Assembly (NCBI GenBank): GCA_041396685.1
Contig: JAWKYD010000016.1
Span: 62,001-126,000, forward strand
Length of the DNA stretch: 64,000 bases
Direction of reading: 5' to 3'
Source: JAUIAI01 sp041396685
Lineage (GTDB): Bacteria; Pseudomonadota; Gammaproteobacteria; Burkholderiales; Burkholderiaceae_E
The notes under the pieces were generated by a model. The model saw only the letters and a program-made list of their open reading frames with translations, ran no database searches and was not told the origin of the DNA. The position numbers and the translations under genes were made by a program. Position 1 is the stretch's first letter. Each line of letters opens with the position of its first letter. This document shows, in pieces, positions 43,914-52,621 of this stretch.

Positions 43914-44053
43914 CGTCCTGGCTTGCGGAAATGAGTGGATTCGGGGTGAGTATGATCCTGAATGCGCCTGAGCTTCTGCAAGCCTAGCCCGGGATGCATT
44001 CGATGCTCCGGCAATTCGCCGTGAGCGTCCTGTGTCGGCAACATCGTGGCGAA

Positions 44054-44926
44054 ATGAAAGCTCCAGGCCGTACCGTATCCGTGCCAGTTCTGACCGCCGC
44101 CGGGTTGCTGTCGCTGGCCGCGGCCATGGGTATCGGCCGGTTCGCGTTCACGCCGGTGCTGCCGCTGATGCTGCGTGATGGTTTGCTCGACGTGCAGCAG
44201 GGTGGTTGGCTGGCTGCGGCCAACTACGCCGGCTATTTCGTCGGTGCGCTGACCGCCGCCCGCCTGCCGCTGCGTGCCGGCACGATCGCGGTCATCGCAT
44301 TGCTGGCCACCGCGGGCCTGACGGCCGCGATGGCATGGCCTTGGGCCTGGGCCTGGCTGCCGTTGCGTTTCCTCGCTGGTGTTTCGTCCGCCTGGGTTTT
44401 CGTCGCCACCAGTATCTGGTGCCTCGGGGCTCTGGCCAGACGGGGCACGGCCAGCGCGGCGGGTTTTGTATACGCCGGCGTGGGATCGGGCATAGCCGTT
44501 ACGGGCCTGTACTGTGTGCCAGGCGCGACCAGCGGCATTGCATCACCCGCACTCTGGCTGCAACTCGGTGGCCTGGCCCTCTTGATGGTGCTGGGCGTGC
44601 TGTTACCGGCCGTCTGGGCGAGCCTGTGGACGATCACCGGTTCGGCGTTTCTCGTGGGCGGCACATTCATGGTGATCACGCTCGCCGGTGTGCAGGAGAT
44701 GCGCGCCCGCGGCTCGTCCGACTCGGCCCGGATCGTTGGTCGAATCACGACTGCTGTTACGCTCGGCCAGATCGCGGGCCCTGTGGCATCGTCGCTGCTG
44801 CTGCATGCGGGGCCGCACGGGCTTCAGTTGGCGTTGTTCGTCGGCGCGGCGGCGCTCCTTGGCACCGGCACCTGGTTGCTGCTGGTTGCATCGTCTGGCC
44901 GGGCTCCCATGGTCATCAAGGCCTGA
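44054..44926 (+). CDS. YbfB/YjiJ-family MFS transporter, internally shortened
   Basis: A 290-residue MFS-like membrane protein. The N-terminal half is normal for the YbfB/YjiJ family: AAMGIGRFAFTPVLPLM, AANYAGYFVGAL, RFLAGVSSAWVFV and FVYAGVGSGIAVTGLYC. After LQLGGLALLMVLGVLLPAVW it resumes with TITGSAFLVGGTFMVITLAGVQE and GQIAGPVAS. Family members are about 390 residues, and the stretch with roughly four central helices between GGLAL and LMVLG is missing while the frame is kept. It is unlikely to transport normally. An ATG 20 codons upstream is an alternative start. Confidence 0.75.
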   Translation: MKAPGRTVSVPVLTAAGLLSLAAAMGIGRFAFTPVLPLMLRDGLLDVQQGGWLAAANYAGYFVGALTAARLPLRAGTIAVIALLATAGLTAAMAWPWAWAWLPLRFLAGVSSAWVFVATSIWCLGALARRGTASAAGFVYAGVGSGIAVTGLYCVPGATSGIASPALWLQLGGLALLMVLGVLLPAVWASLWTITGSAFLVGGTFMVITLAGVQEMRARGSSDSARIVGRITTAVTLGQIAGPVASSLLLHAGPHGLQLALFVGAAALLGTGTWLLLVASSGRAPMVIKA

Positions 44927-44939
44927 CCGGTTTCGCGCC

Positions 44940-46121
44940 GGGCGGTGGGCAGTTCTTCGAGACGCGGCGACGGCGCGTCGAACCGGTAACCGACCCCGTA
45001 GACCGAGGCAATGCACTCGCTCTGCAGATCGGCGCTTTGCAGTTTTCGGCGCAGGTTCTTGAAGTGGCTGTCGACAGCGCGATCGCTGGTGTCGCGCCCG
45101 TCGTCGTGCAGCGCTTCGAGTCGATGTGCGCGCGAGCATTCAGGCGCATCGGGCCCGGTGCGTCGGTGTAGCGCAGCGCGTTCTCGATCAGCTTGTCGAG
45201 CACCTGGGCGATGCGTTGCGCGTCCCAGCATACGGGTAGCGACAGGGGCAGGTCGGCGCCGATCGCGATGCCCGACTGCTTGGCACGGATGTCGAAGCGC
45301 GTCGCGGCCGATGCCACCAATTGGCGTCGATGCGCGCCAGTTGGCCGGCCATCCGATTGATGTTGCGCAGGAGATCACCGATATCGTTCGGCTGGTCGTC
45401 GCGAACCCCTCCATCGAGTCGTCCGTCGGCGATAGCCTGCGTGATCTGTTGTGCCCAAATTAGCGGGCGGCTCAGCCGGTGTCCCAGCCAGATCGATGCG
45501 ACGAGCGCCGTGGCACCGAGCAGGGCAACCAACATGAAGGTTGTCCTGATCTGACTGGACAAAAGCTCGTGTGCGATCGGATCGGTCGGCGTTCTGACCG
45601 GCAGCAATCGCGGGCTTCCCAACGGTTTGCCGTCTCGGATGATCGGAATCGTCTGCGCGTCGGATATCTGCGTCGAGTCGGGGTCGACGAGAACGCGCCC
45701 GGCTGGGTCGAGCACGGTGAGTCGGCGCGCCAGCGGGTCGTCAGCGGGCGGCGTCATCGGCAAGGGCCGCGACCTGCGCATCGCCGGCATCGGGGGGGGG
45801 CAGGACCGGCGGGACGGCAGCATGCGGCGGCGCCCGGTGGCTCACCGGCCCTGTGCGTTGGCCGGCGCTTTGCGCGTTGAAACGCGCCAACAGGCTCGGC
45901 CAGGATACGTGCTCGAGAAATCCTTGCAGGGATTGGAAGCCATCACTTTGCGAGGCCACGAGCGCGGCCAGTTGCTGCGCACGCTTCTGATCGCGCACCA
46001 GCAGATAGCCGTCGAATCCCTGGCGAAGATTCCAGGCCGTCAGCGTGCCCATCAGGACCAGCGGCAGCACCACGCCGCCGGTCAAGAGGATGCTGATCAG
46101 ATGAACGAGCCGCAGACGCAT
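44940..46121 (-). pseudogene. Fused remnants of a BaeS-like sensor kinase and BaeR-like regulator
   Basis: Reading leftwards from 46121, a first frame gives a sensor N-terminus with a membrane helix (MRLRLVHLISILLTGGVVL). A second frame (to about 45320) gives the second membrane helix and HAMP domain, IWLGHRLSRPLIWAQQITQA to NRMAGQLARIDA. A third gives FDIRAKQSGIAIGADLP and LDKLIENALRYTD, the start of the ATPase domain. A last frame gives SDRAVDSHFKNLRRKLQSAD and IASVYGVGYRFDAP, the DNA-binding end of an OmpR-class regulator. The His-phosphorylation box, nucleotide-binding loops and receiver domain are all absent. This is a multiply deleted sensor-regulator pair. Confidence 0.75.
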
Positions 46122-46306
46122 GAATCGACGATGCCGCTAAATCACGGAGCAACGTTGCAGGCACATCCATGCTCGCTCCACATTGCTCATTAACAATGAC
46201 GGCATCGGCATTCGGAATCGAGCGCTGCCAGATTGCTTTCAACTCCGGAGCTATTGCCTTGTCTACTACCCATATCGATCGTCGACCGCCGCCATTGTCG
46301 CCCACC

Positions 46307-47392
46307 ATGCCTCGCCCTGGCGCAATGACGGCGCTAGTGATCTGTACCTGGATATTTTCCGCCTGTAGCGGCGCGGGCGCCGTCGACAACTCCGCGGCTG
46401 CCGGCACGACGAGCAGCGCAAGAGTAAGGTCCGATGGTGACGATGCCACGAGCACGAGTACGCCTACGGGTTCGACGACATCGACTACCACGACGATGGT
46501 TGCCGTCGGTTGCGGAATCACTGACAGCGGCTCTCAGCGACTGCAGTACCAGTGGGCACTGCCTGGCAGCGAGGCGAGTACGGTCGACGAGAGCCTGCCC
46601 TATCTGTCGGATTGGACCTGCAGTGGCGATCTGCGCTCGCTGTCCGGCAACGGCGTGCCGAATCACTCCGTGACCGGCGGCGAGTTCGCGACGCAAATCT
46701 CCGCGCAGAACATCGCGATCGATTTCAGCCTCTCGCCGGCTTTGGCGACTGGCGCCACGGCCGTCAAAGAGCCCGCATATGCGCGCAACGGGGTGAAGTT
46801 CGACCCGGCGACTGCGGGCACCTGTCCGTCCTCGGCGACATCCGCAGCCGACTGCGACCCGGCGATGGGCTTCGACCCCTGGCGCATGGAGGCGTTGCCG
46901 GGCTCAGTGGAATCCTGGCAGTTTGGCTTCGGCGTCGATAGCAGCAACGCGCATGTGCAGCCCAATGGCCAGTATCACTATCACGGCATGCCCGAAGCGC
47001 TTCTCGAGAGGCTTTCGGGCGGTGCAGTGACGATGCAACTGGTTGGTTGGGCGAGCGACGGCTTTCCGCTGTACGCACGCTATGGCTACAGTGATCCCAA
47101 TGATGCCGGCTCCGCGTTGAAGGTGGTCGCCGCCAGCTATCGTGTCAAGGCAGAGCCCGACGACGGCCGTCCGTCGACCGCGATCTTTGCGATGGGGCAT
47201 TTCACGCAAGACTGGGAGTACGTGCCCGGTTCCGGCGATCTCGACGAATGCAACGGCCGAACCGGTGTCACGCCTGAGTTTCCCGAGGGCATTTACCACT
47301 ACTTCGTGACCGATACCTATCCGTTCGTGCAGCGCTGCGTGAAGGGAGTCGTGTCCGCAGCGCCAGGCACTGGCTTCGGGCCGGGCCGGTGA
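46307..47392 (+). CDS. YHYH-domain lipoprotein-like protein
   Basis: A 361-residue exported protein. The N-terminus contains a hydrophobic stretch ending in FSAC, a plausible lipobox, followed by a Ser/Thr-rich linker. The YHYH domain occupies the rest, with ARNGVKFDP, SWQFGFGVDSSNAHVQPNGQYHYHG, GWASDGFPLYARYGY and FPEGIYHYFVTDTYPFVQRC. The family is of unknown function and is found in secreted proteins, often beside putative metal or oxidation enzymes. The start at MPRPGAM is preferred because the hydrophobic signal follows it, though longer in-frame starts exist. Confidence 0.82.
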   Translation: MPRPGAMTALVICTWIFSACSGAGAVDNSAAAGTTSSARVRSDGDDATSTSTPTGSTTSTTTTMVAVGCGITDSGSQRLQYQWALPGSEASTVDESLPYLSDWTCSGDLRSLSGNGVPNHSVTGGEFATQISAQNIAIDFSLSPALATGATAVKEPAYARNGVKFDPATAGTCPSSATSAADCDPAMGFDPWRMEALPGSVESWQFGFGVDSSNAHVQPNGQYHYHGMPEALLERLSGGAVTMQLVGWASDGFPLYARYGYSDPNDAGSALKVVAASYRVKAEPDDGRPSTAIFAMGHFTQDWEYVPGSGDLDECNGRTGVTPEFPEGIYHYFVTDTYPFVQRCVKGVVSAAPGTGFGPGR

Positions 47393-47401
47393 AAGCCCGA
47401 T

Positions 47402-47637
47402 TGGCGTATCGAGGCGTATAAGACGATGATCAGCTACTCCGGTCGCTGCGCGATCGTCGACGGCCAATTCGCGACCGATGTTGATCTGTCGTGGAACGAA
47501 GCCTGGGGCGGGACCCGGCAGGCGCGCGACTGCGAATTCGACGGTACGCGCCTCTCGCTGACTTCGCTCTGGGCCCCGAGCCCCTTCGAGCCAGGCCTTA
47601 TCGTTCGTGTGTCATTGACTGGAAGCGAGAGGTCTAG
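47402..47637 (+). pseudogene. Lipocalin-like domain fragment
   Basis: Without a usable start the frame reads DWRIEAYKTMISYSGRC, then DVDLSWNEAWGGTRQARDCEF and GTRLSLTSLWAPSPF, the second half of the lipocalin-like domain found in short stress-related proteins. The normal end seems shifted, since a neighbouring frame gives DWKREV and a stop at about 47635. The first half is missing and a transposase tail follows directly, so insertion and deletion probably removed it. Confidence 0.55.
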
Positions 47638-47640
47638 CAA

Positions 47641-47898
47641 GCGACCGTGTACAACCGAGCCGTGCCGCCCACCGACAATGCCACCGAGCAAGCGATCCGA
47701 AACATCGTGCTCAAACGCAAGATCTCGGGGCCGATGCGATCGCGTCGAGGCGAGTTGTTCATCGCGCGAGCGCACTTGGTCAACGAAACCTGCCGACGGC
47801 AAGGGCGCGACGCCCTGGCGTTCATGCATGAGGCGATCATCGCCTGGATCGACAAGACCGCGCCGCCCAGCTTGCTGCCCCAGGCCGCCGCGCACTGA
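47641..47898 (+). mobile_element. C-terminal fragment of an IS66-like transposase
   Basis: About 83 codons read VPPTDNATEQAIRNIVLKRK, then ISGPMRSRRGELF, RQGRDALAFMHEAII and PPSLLP. This is the end of an IS66-type (TnpC-like) transposase with the conserved DNxxEQAIR region. No catalytic DDE residues upstream, no accessory ORFs and no clear terminal inverted repeats remain. It marks a former insertion that may explain local gene damage. Confidence 0.6.
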
Positions 47899-48220
47899 CT
47901 CGCGGCATCGCTCGGCCATCGTGCCGGCCATATCAATGCTAATCAGCGCCGCGTCACCACTGACAAATCCATCGACGTGCTCCCGGGCTGAATAAATACC
48001 TCTTGAGTTGTCCAGTGAACAGCTTCCCAAGAAATCTGTTCACTCTTGGACCTTCATAGGCAACCGCCCTCGTCTTGATGACCAATGATTGCCATGATCC
48101 CTATTGGCGTTCGATCATATCGATTGGGGATTGCTGTTCACTCATGCGGTTCCTAACATTCCCGGAGCCGTGATCCCGAGCCCGAAGAAATCGTGTTCGC
48201 CTCGACCCTTGGAGAGATCG
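47899..48220. promoter_or_regulatory. Intergenic region with CTGTTCAC repeats upstream of the SnoaL gene
   Basis: AGTGAACAG (48014-48022) and its exact reverse complement CTGTTCACT (48036-48044) form a 9-bp inverted repeat with 13 bases between. A third CTGTTCACT occurs at 48134-48142. The region has no gene I can support. The motif could be an operator for the SnoaL/hydrolase pair or an end sequence of the lost insertion element. Confidence 0.45.
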
Positions 48221-48604
48221 ATGCTCGAGAACGACATTCTGAATCTGCTCGAACGATACACCGTCGCCTTCAACGCGGTCGACGCCGCGACGATCGCAGA
48301 GATGTATCACGCCCCTTCCATGACGGTGCGCGCGGACGGGTCGGTGCACGTGTTCGAGAGCACCGCGCAGGTTCGCAGTTTCATGGAGTCTCTGGCGCGT
48401 CAGTATCAAAGCGAGGGCAACGAGGACGGCGGCTTCGACGAATTGTCGGTGGTCGCGGTCGGCGGTCAGAGCGCGGTCGCATCGCTTCGCTGGACACTGC
48501 GGCGCAGCAACGGCGCCAGCGTTCGTGAATGGCGGCAAACGTACAACCTGATTCGTGTCGATGGCGCCTGGAAGTTCCTGCTCACGACGGTGCACCGGCC
48601 GTGA
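48221..48604 (+). CDS. SnoaL-like/NTF2-fold protein
   Basis: A 127-residue protein of the NTF2-like superfamily. It begins LENDILNLLERYTVAFNAVD followed by IAEMYHAPSMTVRADG, the usual first helix and strand, and ends TYNLIRVDGAWKFLLTTVH, the typical last strands. GGAGAG precedes the ATG. It overlaps the hydrolase gene by four bases, so the two are coupled. Small proteins of this fold bind or isomerise hydrophobic ligands; the ligand is unknown. Confidence 0.85.
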   Translation: MLENDILNLLERYTVAFNAVDAATIAEMYHAPSMTVRADGSVHVFESTAQVRSFMESLARQYQSEGNEDGGFDELSVVAVGGQSAVASLRWTLRRSNGASVREWRQTYNLIRVDGAWKFLLTTVHRP

Positions 48605-49413
48605 GCCCCCCATTGCCTCCGCTTCGTGAGGCCGGCAGCGGCAGGCCGGTGGTGTGCCTGCACTCGAGCGCCAGTAGCGGCGCCCAGTGGCGCTCGCTGA
48701 TGAACGCCCTGGCGCCCGACTGGCGCGTCATCTGCCCCGACCTTTGCGGTTACGGAAAGGCGACTGACCTGGCAAGCCTGGAAGACTTCGGCCTGCTCGA
48801 CGAAGTCACCCGCCTCGAGCCGCTGCTGCGTGCGGCAGGAGAACCCACATACCTCGTCGGGCATTCGTACGGGGGCTTGATCGCATTGCTGACGGCCGTC
48901 AATCTGCCGCAATACGTCCGCGCGATCGTCGTCTACGAACCTGCCGCTTGGTCTATTGCCGTGAACGCCGATCCATCACACCAAGGCGCCCGCGAGATCG
49001 AAGAGCTTCGGCAGAGCATCATTCGATTGTCCGACCAGGGGCAGGCGATGGCCGCCGCAGAGGCTTTCATCCGCTACTGGACCGGCGACCGCGGCTGGGA
49101 ATCCATGCCCGATGACCGGCGCACGATCACGGCCGGCCTGATGCGAAAGATCCGCGACGAGTTCAGCAGCGAGATCCTGGCGCAAGAGCGCGACATCATC
49201 GGCGCCGACCGCTTCGCGCAGATTTCGGTGCCGGTGGGCTACTACCACGGCTCGGCGACGAAGGCATCATGCAAACGCCTCACGGAGATCCCGGCGCCCG
49301 CGCTTGCCAGTGGTGAGACGACCGAGCTGGAGGGCCTCGGTCACATGGGGCCGGTGACCCATTCGGCGGCCTTCAATGCCGCGGTGGCGGCATTCCTGGG
49401 GCGGCAAGGCTGA
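48601..49413 (+). CDS. Alpha/beta-hydrolase fold protein
   Basis: A 270-residue alpha/beta hydrolase. The oxyanion region is VVCLHSSASSG, the nucleophile elbow VGHSYGGL carries the Ser, and the late GLGHMGPVTH segment gives the catalytic His. The GTG at 48601 overlaps the preceding stop (GTGA), so translation is coupled to the SnoaL-like protein. Family membership alone does not define the ester, lactone or C-C bond cleaved. Confidence 0.88.
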   Translation: MSPPLPPLREAGSGRPVVCLHSSASSGAQWRSLMNALAPDWRVICPDLCGYGKATDLASLEDFGLLDEVTRLEPLLRAAGEPTYLVGHSYGGLIALLTAVNLPQYVRAIVVYEPAAWSIAVNADPSHQGAREIEELRQSIIRLSDQGQAMAAAEAFIRYWTGDRGWESMPDDRRTITAGLMRKIRDEFSSEILAQERDIIGADRFAQISVPVGYYHGSATKASCKRLTEIPAPALASGETTELEGLGHMGPVTHSAAFNAAVAAFLGRQG

Positions 49414-49637
49414 CGAACAAGCACTTGGCCCGCCACCCCGGCCGCCGCTTCTGACCAGCCACTTGGCCAGCTCGTTCGCGAACAACTGGCGGTCGCGCTG
49501 ACTCAGCGCAGGTGGCCGCCGGTGTCGACCCCGCTCGAGCGCAGGCCGTCCTTAATCAAGATCCAATCTTGACAGGCAGCGTCTTATTCCTCAGCTCAGC
49601 GATCGCGGGTCTGATTTGTCACGTTCCCCTTGAACCC

Positions 49638-51302
49638 TCACGGCTTGAGCAGATCCTTCGCATTGTCCAATCCAATGCTGTTTAGCATCGCGTCTACGAG
49701 GGGCGCTTGCACCCGATACTTCAGCGCACTACTCATGACCTGGTCGGAAACACTGCCCTGCATAGCTTCGCCGCTTGCGGGGAGGCCCGCTGCCGCCCCC
49801 AGGCCGTCAAGATGGACAATCTTGATCTCGCTCACGCGCTCCAGTGGCTTGGCACTTTCTCGAACCACCGACTCGATGCGCTCAATGGTCGCCAGGCGGG
49901 CGCGTAACTCCATTGCCTCGGGTGACATGACGTTCTCGGCTTCGTTCAAGGCACGGCGCCCCGTTGCTTCAACTTCATACCGGCGTTCGGCGGCGTCTTG
50001 CTTCATCCGTTGGACCTCTGATTCGGCACGTGCAAGAAGTAGTTGGGCTTCACTGCGGTGTGAAGCGGCTGTCTGCTCGGCCAGAGCCTGTTGCACAACC
50101 TCCACGCCTCGGGCCTCCGCGTCGCGACTGGCGCTGACCAGCTGAAGAGTTTTCTCACGGTTCGCACGCTCAAGTTCGCGACGTGAGATCACGGCCTCTT
50201 CTGCCGCTATCAGCTCTGCTCGGGTTTCTTCGGCCTTAACTAGCGCCGCATTCCGTGCCTTAGACTGATCGGCGATGTCGATGTCGGCCTGCTGTTGAGC
50301 GACCTCGAGCGCGCGACGCGAGTCGGTTTCAGCGACTGCCAAGGCGCGCGCGCGCTCAATGTCGAGCTCTTTGATCTGCTGCTCCAAGCGGATGCGCTGC
50401 TCACGCACAGAGCGCTCGGATGCTGTCTTGGCCAGCTCGACTGCTTCCTCGGCGGAGACCTCGGCGACCTTTGATAGCCGCTGCAGTTCAGCGGCCTCTA
50501 CGGCCACTTCAGATTTTTGCTGCGCGCGTCGGATTGCCAGTTCACGCTCCTGGCTCAGGCGGGCATATTCCTCTTCTCGCTGCAGTTCCAGCATCGCTTG
50601 TTCGGCGGCAAGGTTTTTGCGCTGGATTGCCACCTGAGAGTCCCTCTCGATCTCATTACGACGCTTGCGGCGCTCCTCGATCTCGGCCGTAAGAATCGTC
50701 AGGCCAGCAGCGTCAAAGGCGTTGTTAGGATTGAAGAATTCCTTTGGTGCCTGGTCCAGGCGAGAGATTGCAACGCTGTCGATTTGGAGCCCGCTTTCAG
50801 CAAGGCCATCTTGCAAAAGGTCTCTCACCCGCGCAGCGAAGCTGCGTCGGCCTTCGTGAAGTGCTTCCATGGTCGACTCGGCAGCGGCGGAACGCAATGC
50901 GTCGCTAAAGCGCGCTTCAAGAAGCTGGGCCATGGCATCGATCGAGGATGTCTTGCTGCCGTAGGCGCGTGCCGCCGAAGACACCGAATTATTGTCCGGC
51001 TTGACGCGGACAAAGAAGTCCGACTCAACATTAAGTCGTAAACGATCGCCCGTGACGAGGGCATTCTCGTTCGTGCATTCCAGGCTGATGCGGAGCGTGT
51101 TCATGTTCATCCAGGTGATCTCATGCAGCACCGGAATGACCAGTTCACCCCCGGAAATCGCCACGCGCTGGCCGCCAAAGCCGGTCCGGACAAAGGCGCG
51201 TTCCGTGGTTGGCCGCTGGTACAGGCGCGAGAGAATCCACCACAACACCGCGATGGCTATGACAATGACGATGATGGTGAGAATCGTGATGCCAAGGTTC
51301 AT
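49638..51302 (-). CDS. Flotillin/SPFH-domain membrane protein
   Basis: A 554-residue flotillin-like protein. An N-terminal membrane anchor (about residues 5-26) is followed by an SPFH/band-7 domain with AFVRTGFGGQRVAISGGELVIP and RLRLNVESDFFVRVKPD. A long coiled coil rich in Glu, Ala and Arg spans about residues 210-480, and a small C-terminal domain follows. Such proteins form membrane microdomain scaffolds. The usual NfeD partner gene is not adjacent. It lies just downstream of the MarR gene on the same strand, 54 bases away, so the two could share a transcript; a link to the neighbouring membrane-bound catabolic system is only suggestive. Confidence 0.92.
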   Translation of the reverse strand: MNLGITILTIIVIVIAIAVLWWILSRLYQRPTTERAFVRTGFGGQRVAISGGELVIPVLHEITWMNMNTLRISLECTNENALVTGDRLRLNVESDFFVRVKPDNNSVSSAARAYGSKTSSIDAMAQLLEARFSDALRSAAAESTMEALHEGRRSFAARVRDLLQDGLAESGLQIDSVAISRLDQAPKEFFNPNNAFDAAGLTILTAEIEERRKRRNEIERDSQVAIQRKNLAAEQAMLELQREEEYARLSQERELAIRRAQQKSEVAVEAAELQRLSKVAEVSAEEAVELAKTASERSVREQRIRLEQQIKELDIERARALAVAETDSRRALEVAQQQADIDIADQSKARNAALVKAEETRAELIAAEEAVISRRELERANREKTLQLVSASRDAEARGVEVVQQALAEQTAASHRSEAQLLLARAESEVQRMKQDAAERRYEVEATGRRALNEAENVMSPEAMELRARLATIERIESVVRESAKPLERVSEIKIVHLDGLGAAAGLPASGEAMQGSVSDQVMSSALKYRVQAPLVDAMLNSIGLDNAKDLLKP

Positions 51303-51356
51303 GGCGGGTCTCCTGGTTAGAGAAGAAGAAAGGGGAAAGGGAGCTACAAAGGCGGG

Positions 51357-51953
51357 TTACAACTGCGAGTTGGAGGGCGCTGTTGCATCTACCAACAGGC
51401 GAAGACACTTAAAGAAAAGGGCTCGGTACTCTTCTGGCAGTAGGTCGAGGACTCGTTGTTCGACTAGCTGATCTCTCACGATCACTTGCTGCAATAGCCG
51501 GGCACCGTCGGGTGCAAGGAGAAGCTGGTATGCCCGGTGATCTTCCTGAGCCAGCGTGCGCAAGATCAGGCCGTTCGCGACTAAGCGCTTAATCATCTCG
51601 GCCACCGTGTTGCGGTCCATGCGAAGCCGATCTGCAAGCGCGTTCTGGCTCAGGCCAGGCTGCTGGTAGATGATCACCAACGCAGCTTTTTGTCGTGGCG
51701 TGATCGACTCCGCGGCGAATTCCTGCGCGAACATTTCTTCAGCTTTGAAATGAGCCCTGCGCAACAGGTGGGTCACAACCTCCTCGAGGCGAAAGTCGTC
51801 CAGGATCGCGCGCACTTCAGGCGACAACAGACGCACGGAGTCTGGCGGGCACTTTCCGTTCGCGATCGTGACGGTCTTCGCGCTCGCTCTGGACACTCTC
51901 GTCCTCGACCGTGTTTGCGGTGAAAATCCGCTCGAGTTCTCTCGTTTCGTCAT
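51357..51953 (-). CDS. MarR-family regulator of the aminophenol cluster
   Basis: A 198-residue MarR protein from the start at MTKRENSS, which has GGAAG upstream. The winged helix-turn-helix shows ITPRQKAALVIIYQQPGLSQNALADRLRMDRNTVAEMIKRLVANGLI, broken by the usual DxRAYQLLLAPDG wing. The N-terminal extension of about 50 residues is unusual. It diverges from the RidA/amn operon, and GTATAC palindromes overlap both promoters, as expected of an autoregulated MarR repressor relieved by an aromatic ligand. This control is inferred. Confidence 0.88.
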   Translation of the reverse strand: MTKRENSSGFSPQTRSRTRVSRASAKTVTIANGKCPPDSVRLLSPEVRAILDDFRLEEVVTHLLRRAHFKAEEMFAQEFAAESITPRQKAALVIIYQQPGLSQNALADRLRMDRNTVAEMIKRLVANGLILRTLAQEDHRAYQLLLAPDGARLLQQVIVRDQLVEQRVLDLLPEEYRALFFKCLRLLVDATAPSNSQL

Positions 51954-51981
51954 TTCTTCCAGAACCGGGGGTCTGATGCAA

Positions 51982-52163
51982 GTATACGTACGAGCTGTCA
52001 AACGTACAAAGACTGAAGAGCTCTTCTGGATCATGATCCGCTCATCACCTTCGTGGCTCACCCAGCGAGAAATTCCGGCGTCAAATGTGCTTGACGGCTC
52101 TAATCCGATGACACTAGACTGCCTTCACGTTGTCCGTATACGTCGCATACCGTGCAGGTATAC
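51982..52163. promoter_or_regulatory. Three GTATAC palindromes: candidate MarR operators
   Basis: GTATAC occurs at 51982-51987, 52136-52141 (within CGTATACG) and 52158-52163 (within GGTATACGG). The last two are 22 bases apart, about two helical turns. The first overlaps a TATACT box facing the MarR gene; the others lie just downstream of the predicted transcription start facing the amn genes. The layout fits repression of both directions by one dimeric regulator. Confidence 0.55.
52091..52120 (+). promoter_or_regulatory. Predicted promoter of the aminophenol operon
   Basis: TTGACG (52091-52096) and TAGACT (52115-52120) are separated by 18 bases. A start about seven bases downstream would put the paired GTATAC sites at roughly +10 and +32, where a bound repressor blocks transcription. 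Confidence 0.45.
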
Positions 52164-52226
52164 GGCCTATTTGCACCTGCGTTCGCGCCCGCGACTGCGC
52201 AGCGCTATGCGAGGGTCAGCCAGAAC

Positions 52227-52604
52227 ATGAGAGAAGTCATTGCCACCCTAGCATTGCCCTCGCCGCGGTTTCGCTACACGCCCGTCATTCGCGCAGGATC
52301 CTTGGTTTTCGTCTCGGGCCTGATCGGCCTGAACCCTGCGCAGGGCGGGCTGGCCGATGGCCCCTACGCCCAGACCCATCAAGTGATGAAGAACCTGTTC
52401 GACCTGTGCGACGAACAAGGTTGGGCGCGGGAACAAATCCTGATGGCCCGGGTCTATTGCAGTGGCCCTGACGCGGCAAGCGAGTTCAACCGCGCATGGG
52501 ACGAGGTGTTCGAGTCGATCGTGCCACCAGCGCGTAGCGTGGCCACGGTGCTGTCGCTCCCGCTGGGGGCGGCAATCGAAATCGAGTTTCAGTTGGCACT
52601 CTGA
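52227..52604 (+). CDS. RidA-family protein, candidate 2-aminomuconate deaminase
   Basis: A 125-residue RidA/YjgF superfamily member. It shows YTPVIRAGSLVFVSGLIGLNP, then PYAQTHQVMKNLFDLCDE, and PPARSVATVLSLPLGAAIEIEFQ, retaining the Arg and Glu that bind the imine or enamine carboxylate. AmnD-type 2-aminomuconate deaminases belong to this superfamily, and the next genes encode 2-aminophenol 1,6-dioxygenase. Hydrolytic deamination of 2-aminomuconate, or clearing of reactive imines from that pathway, is therefore the likely role. It is first in the operon, 17 bases ahead of the catalytic dioxygenase gene. Confidence 0.85.
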   Translation: MREVIATLALPSPRFRYTPVIRAGSLVFVSGLIGLNPAQGGLADGPYAQTHQVMKNLFDLCDEQGWAREQILMARVYCSGPDAASEFNRAWDEVFESIVPPARSVATVLSLPLGAAIEIEFQLAL

Positions 52605-52621
52605 GATCCGAGGAGGTACGT

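Noticed and set aside
49414..49637. Short minus-strand frame with LFANELAKWLVRSGGRGGG after the hydrolase
   Set aside because: Too short and not matched to a known domain; possibly a scrap of a transposable element or nothing.
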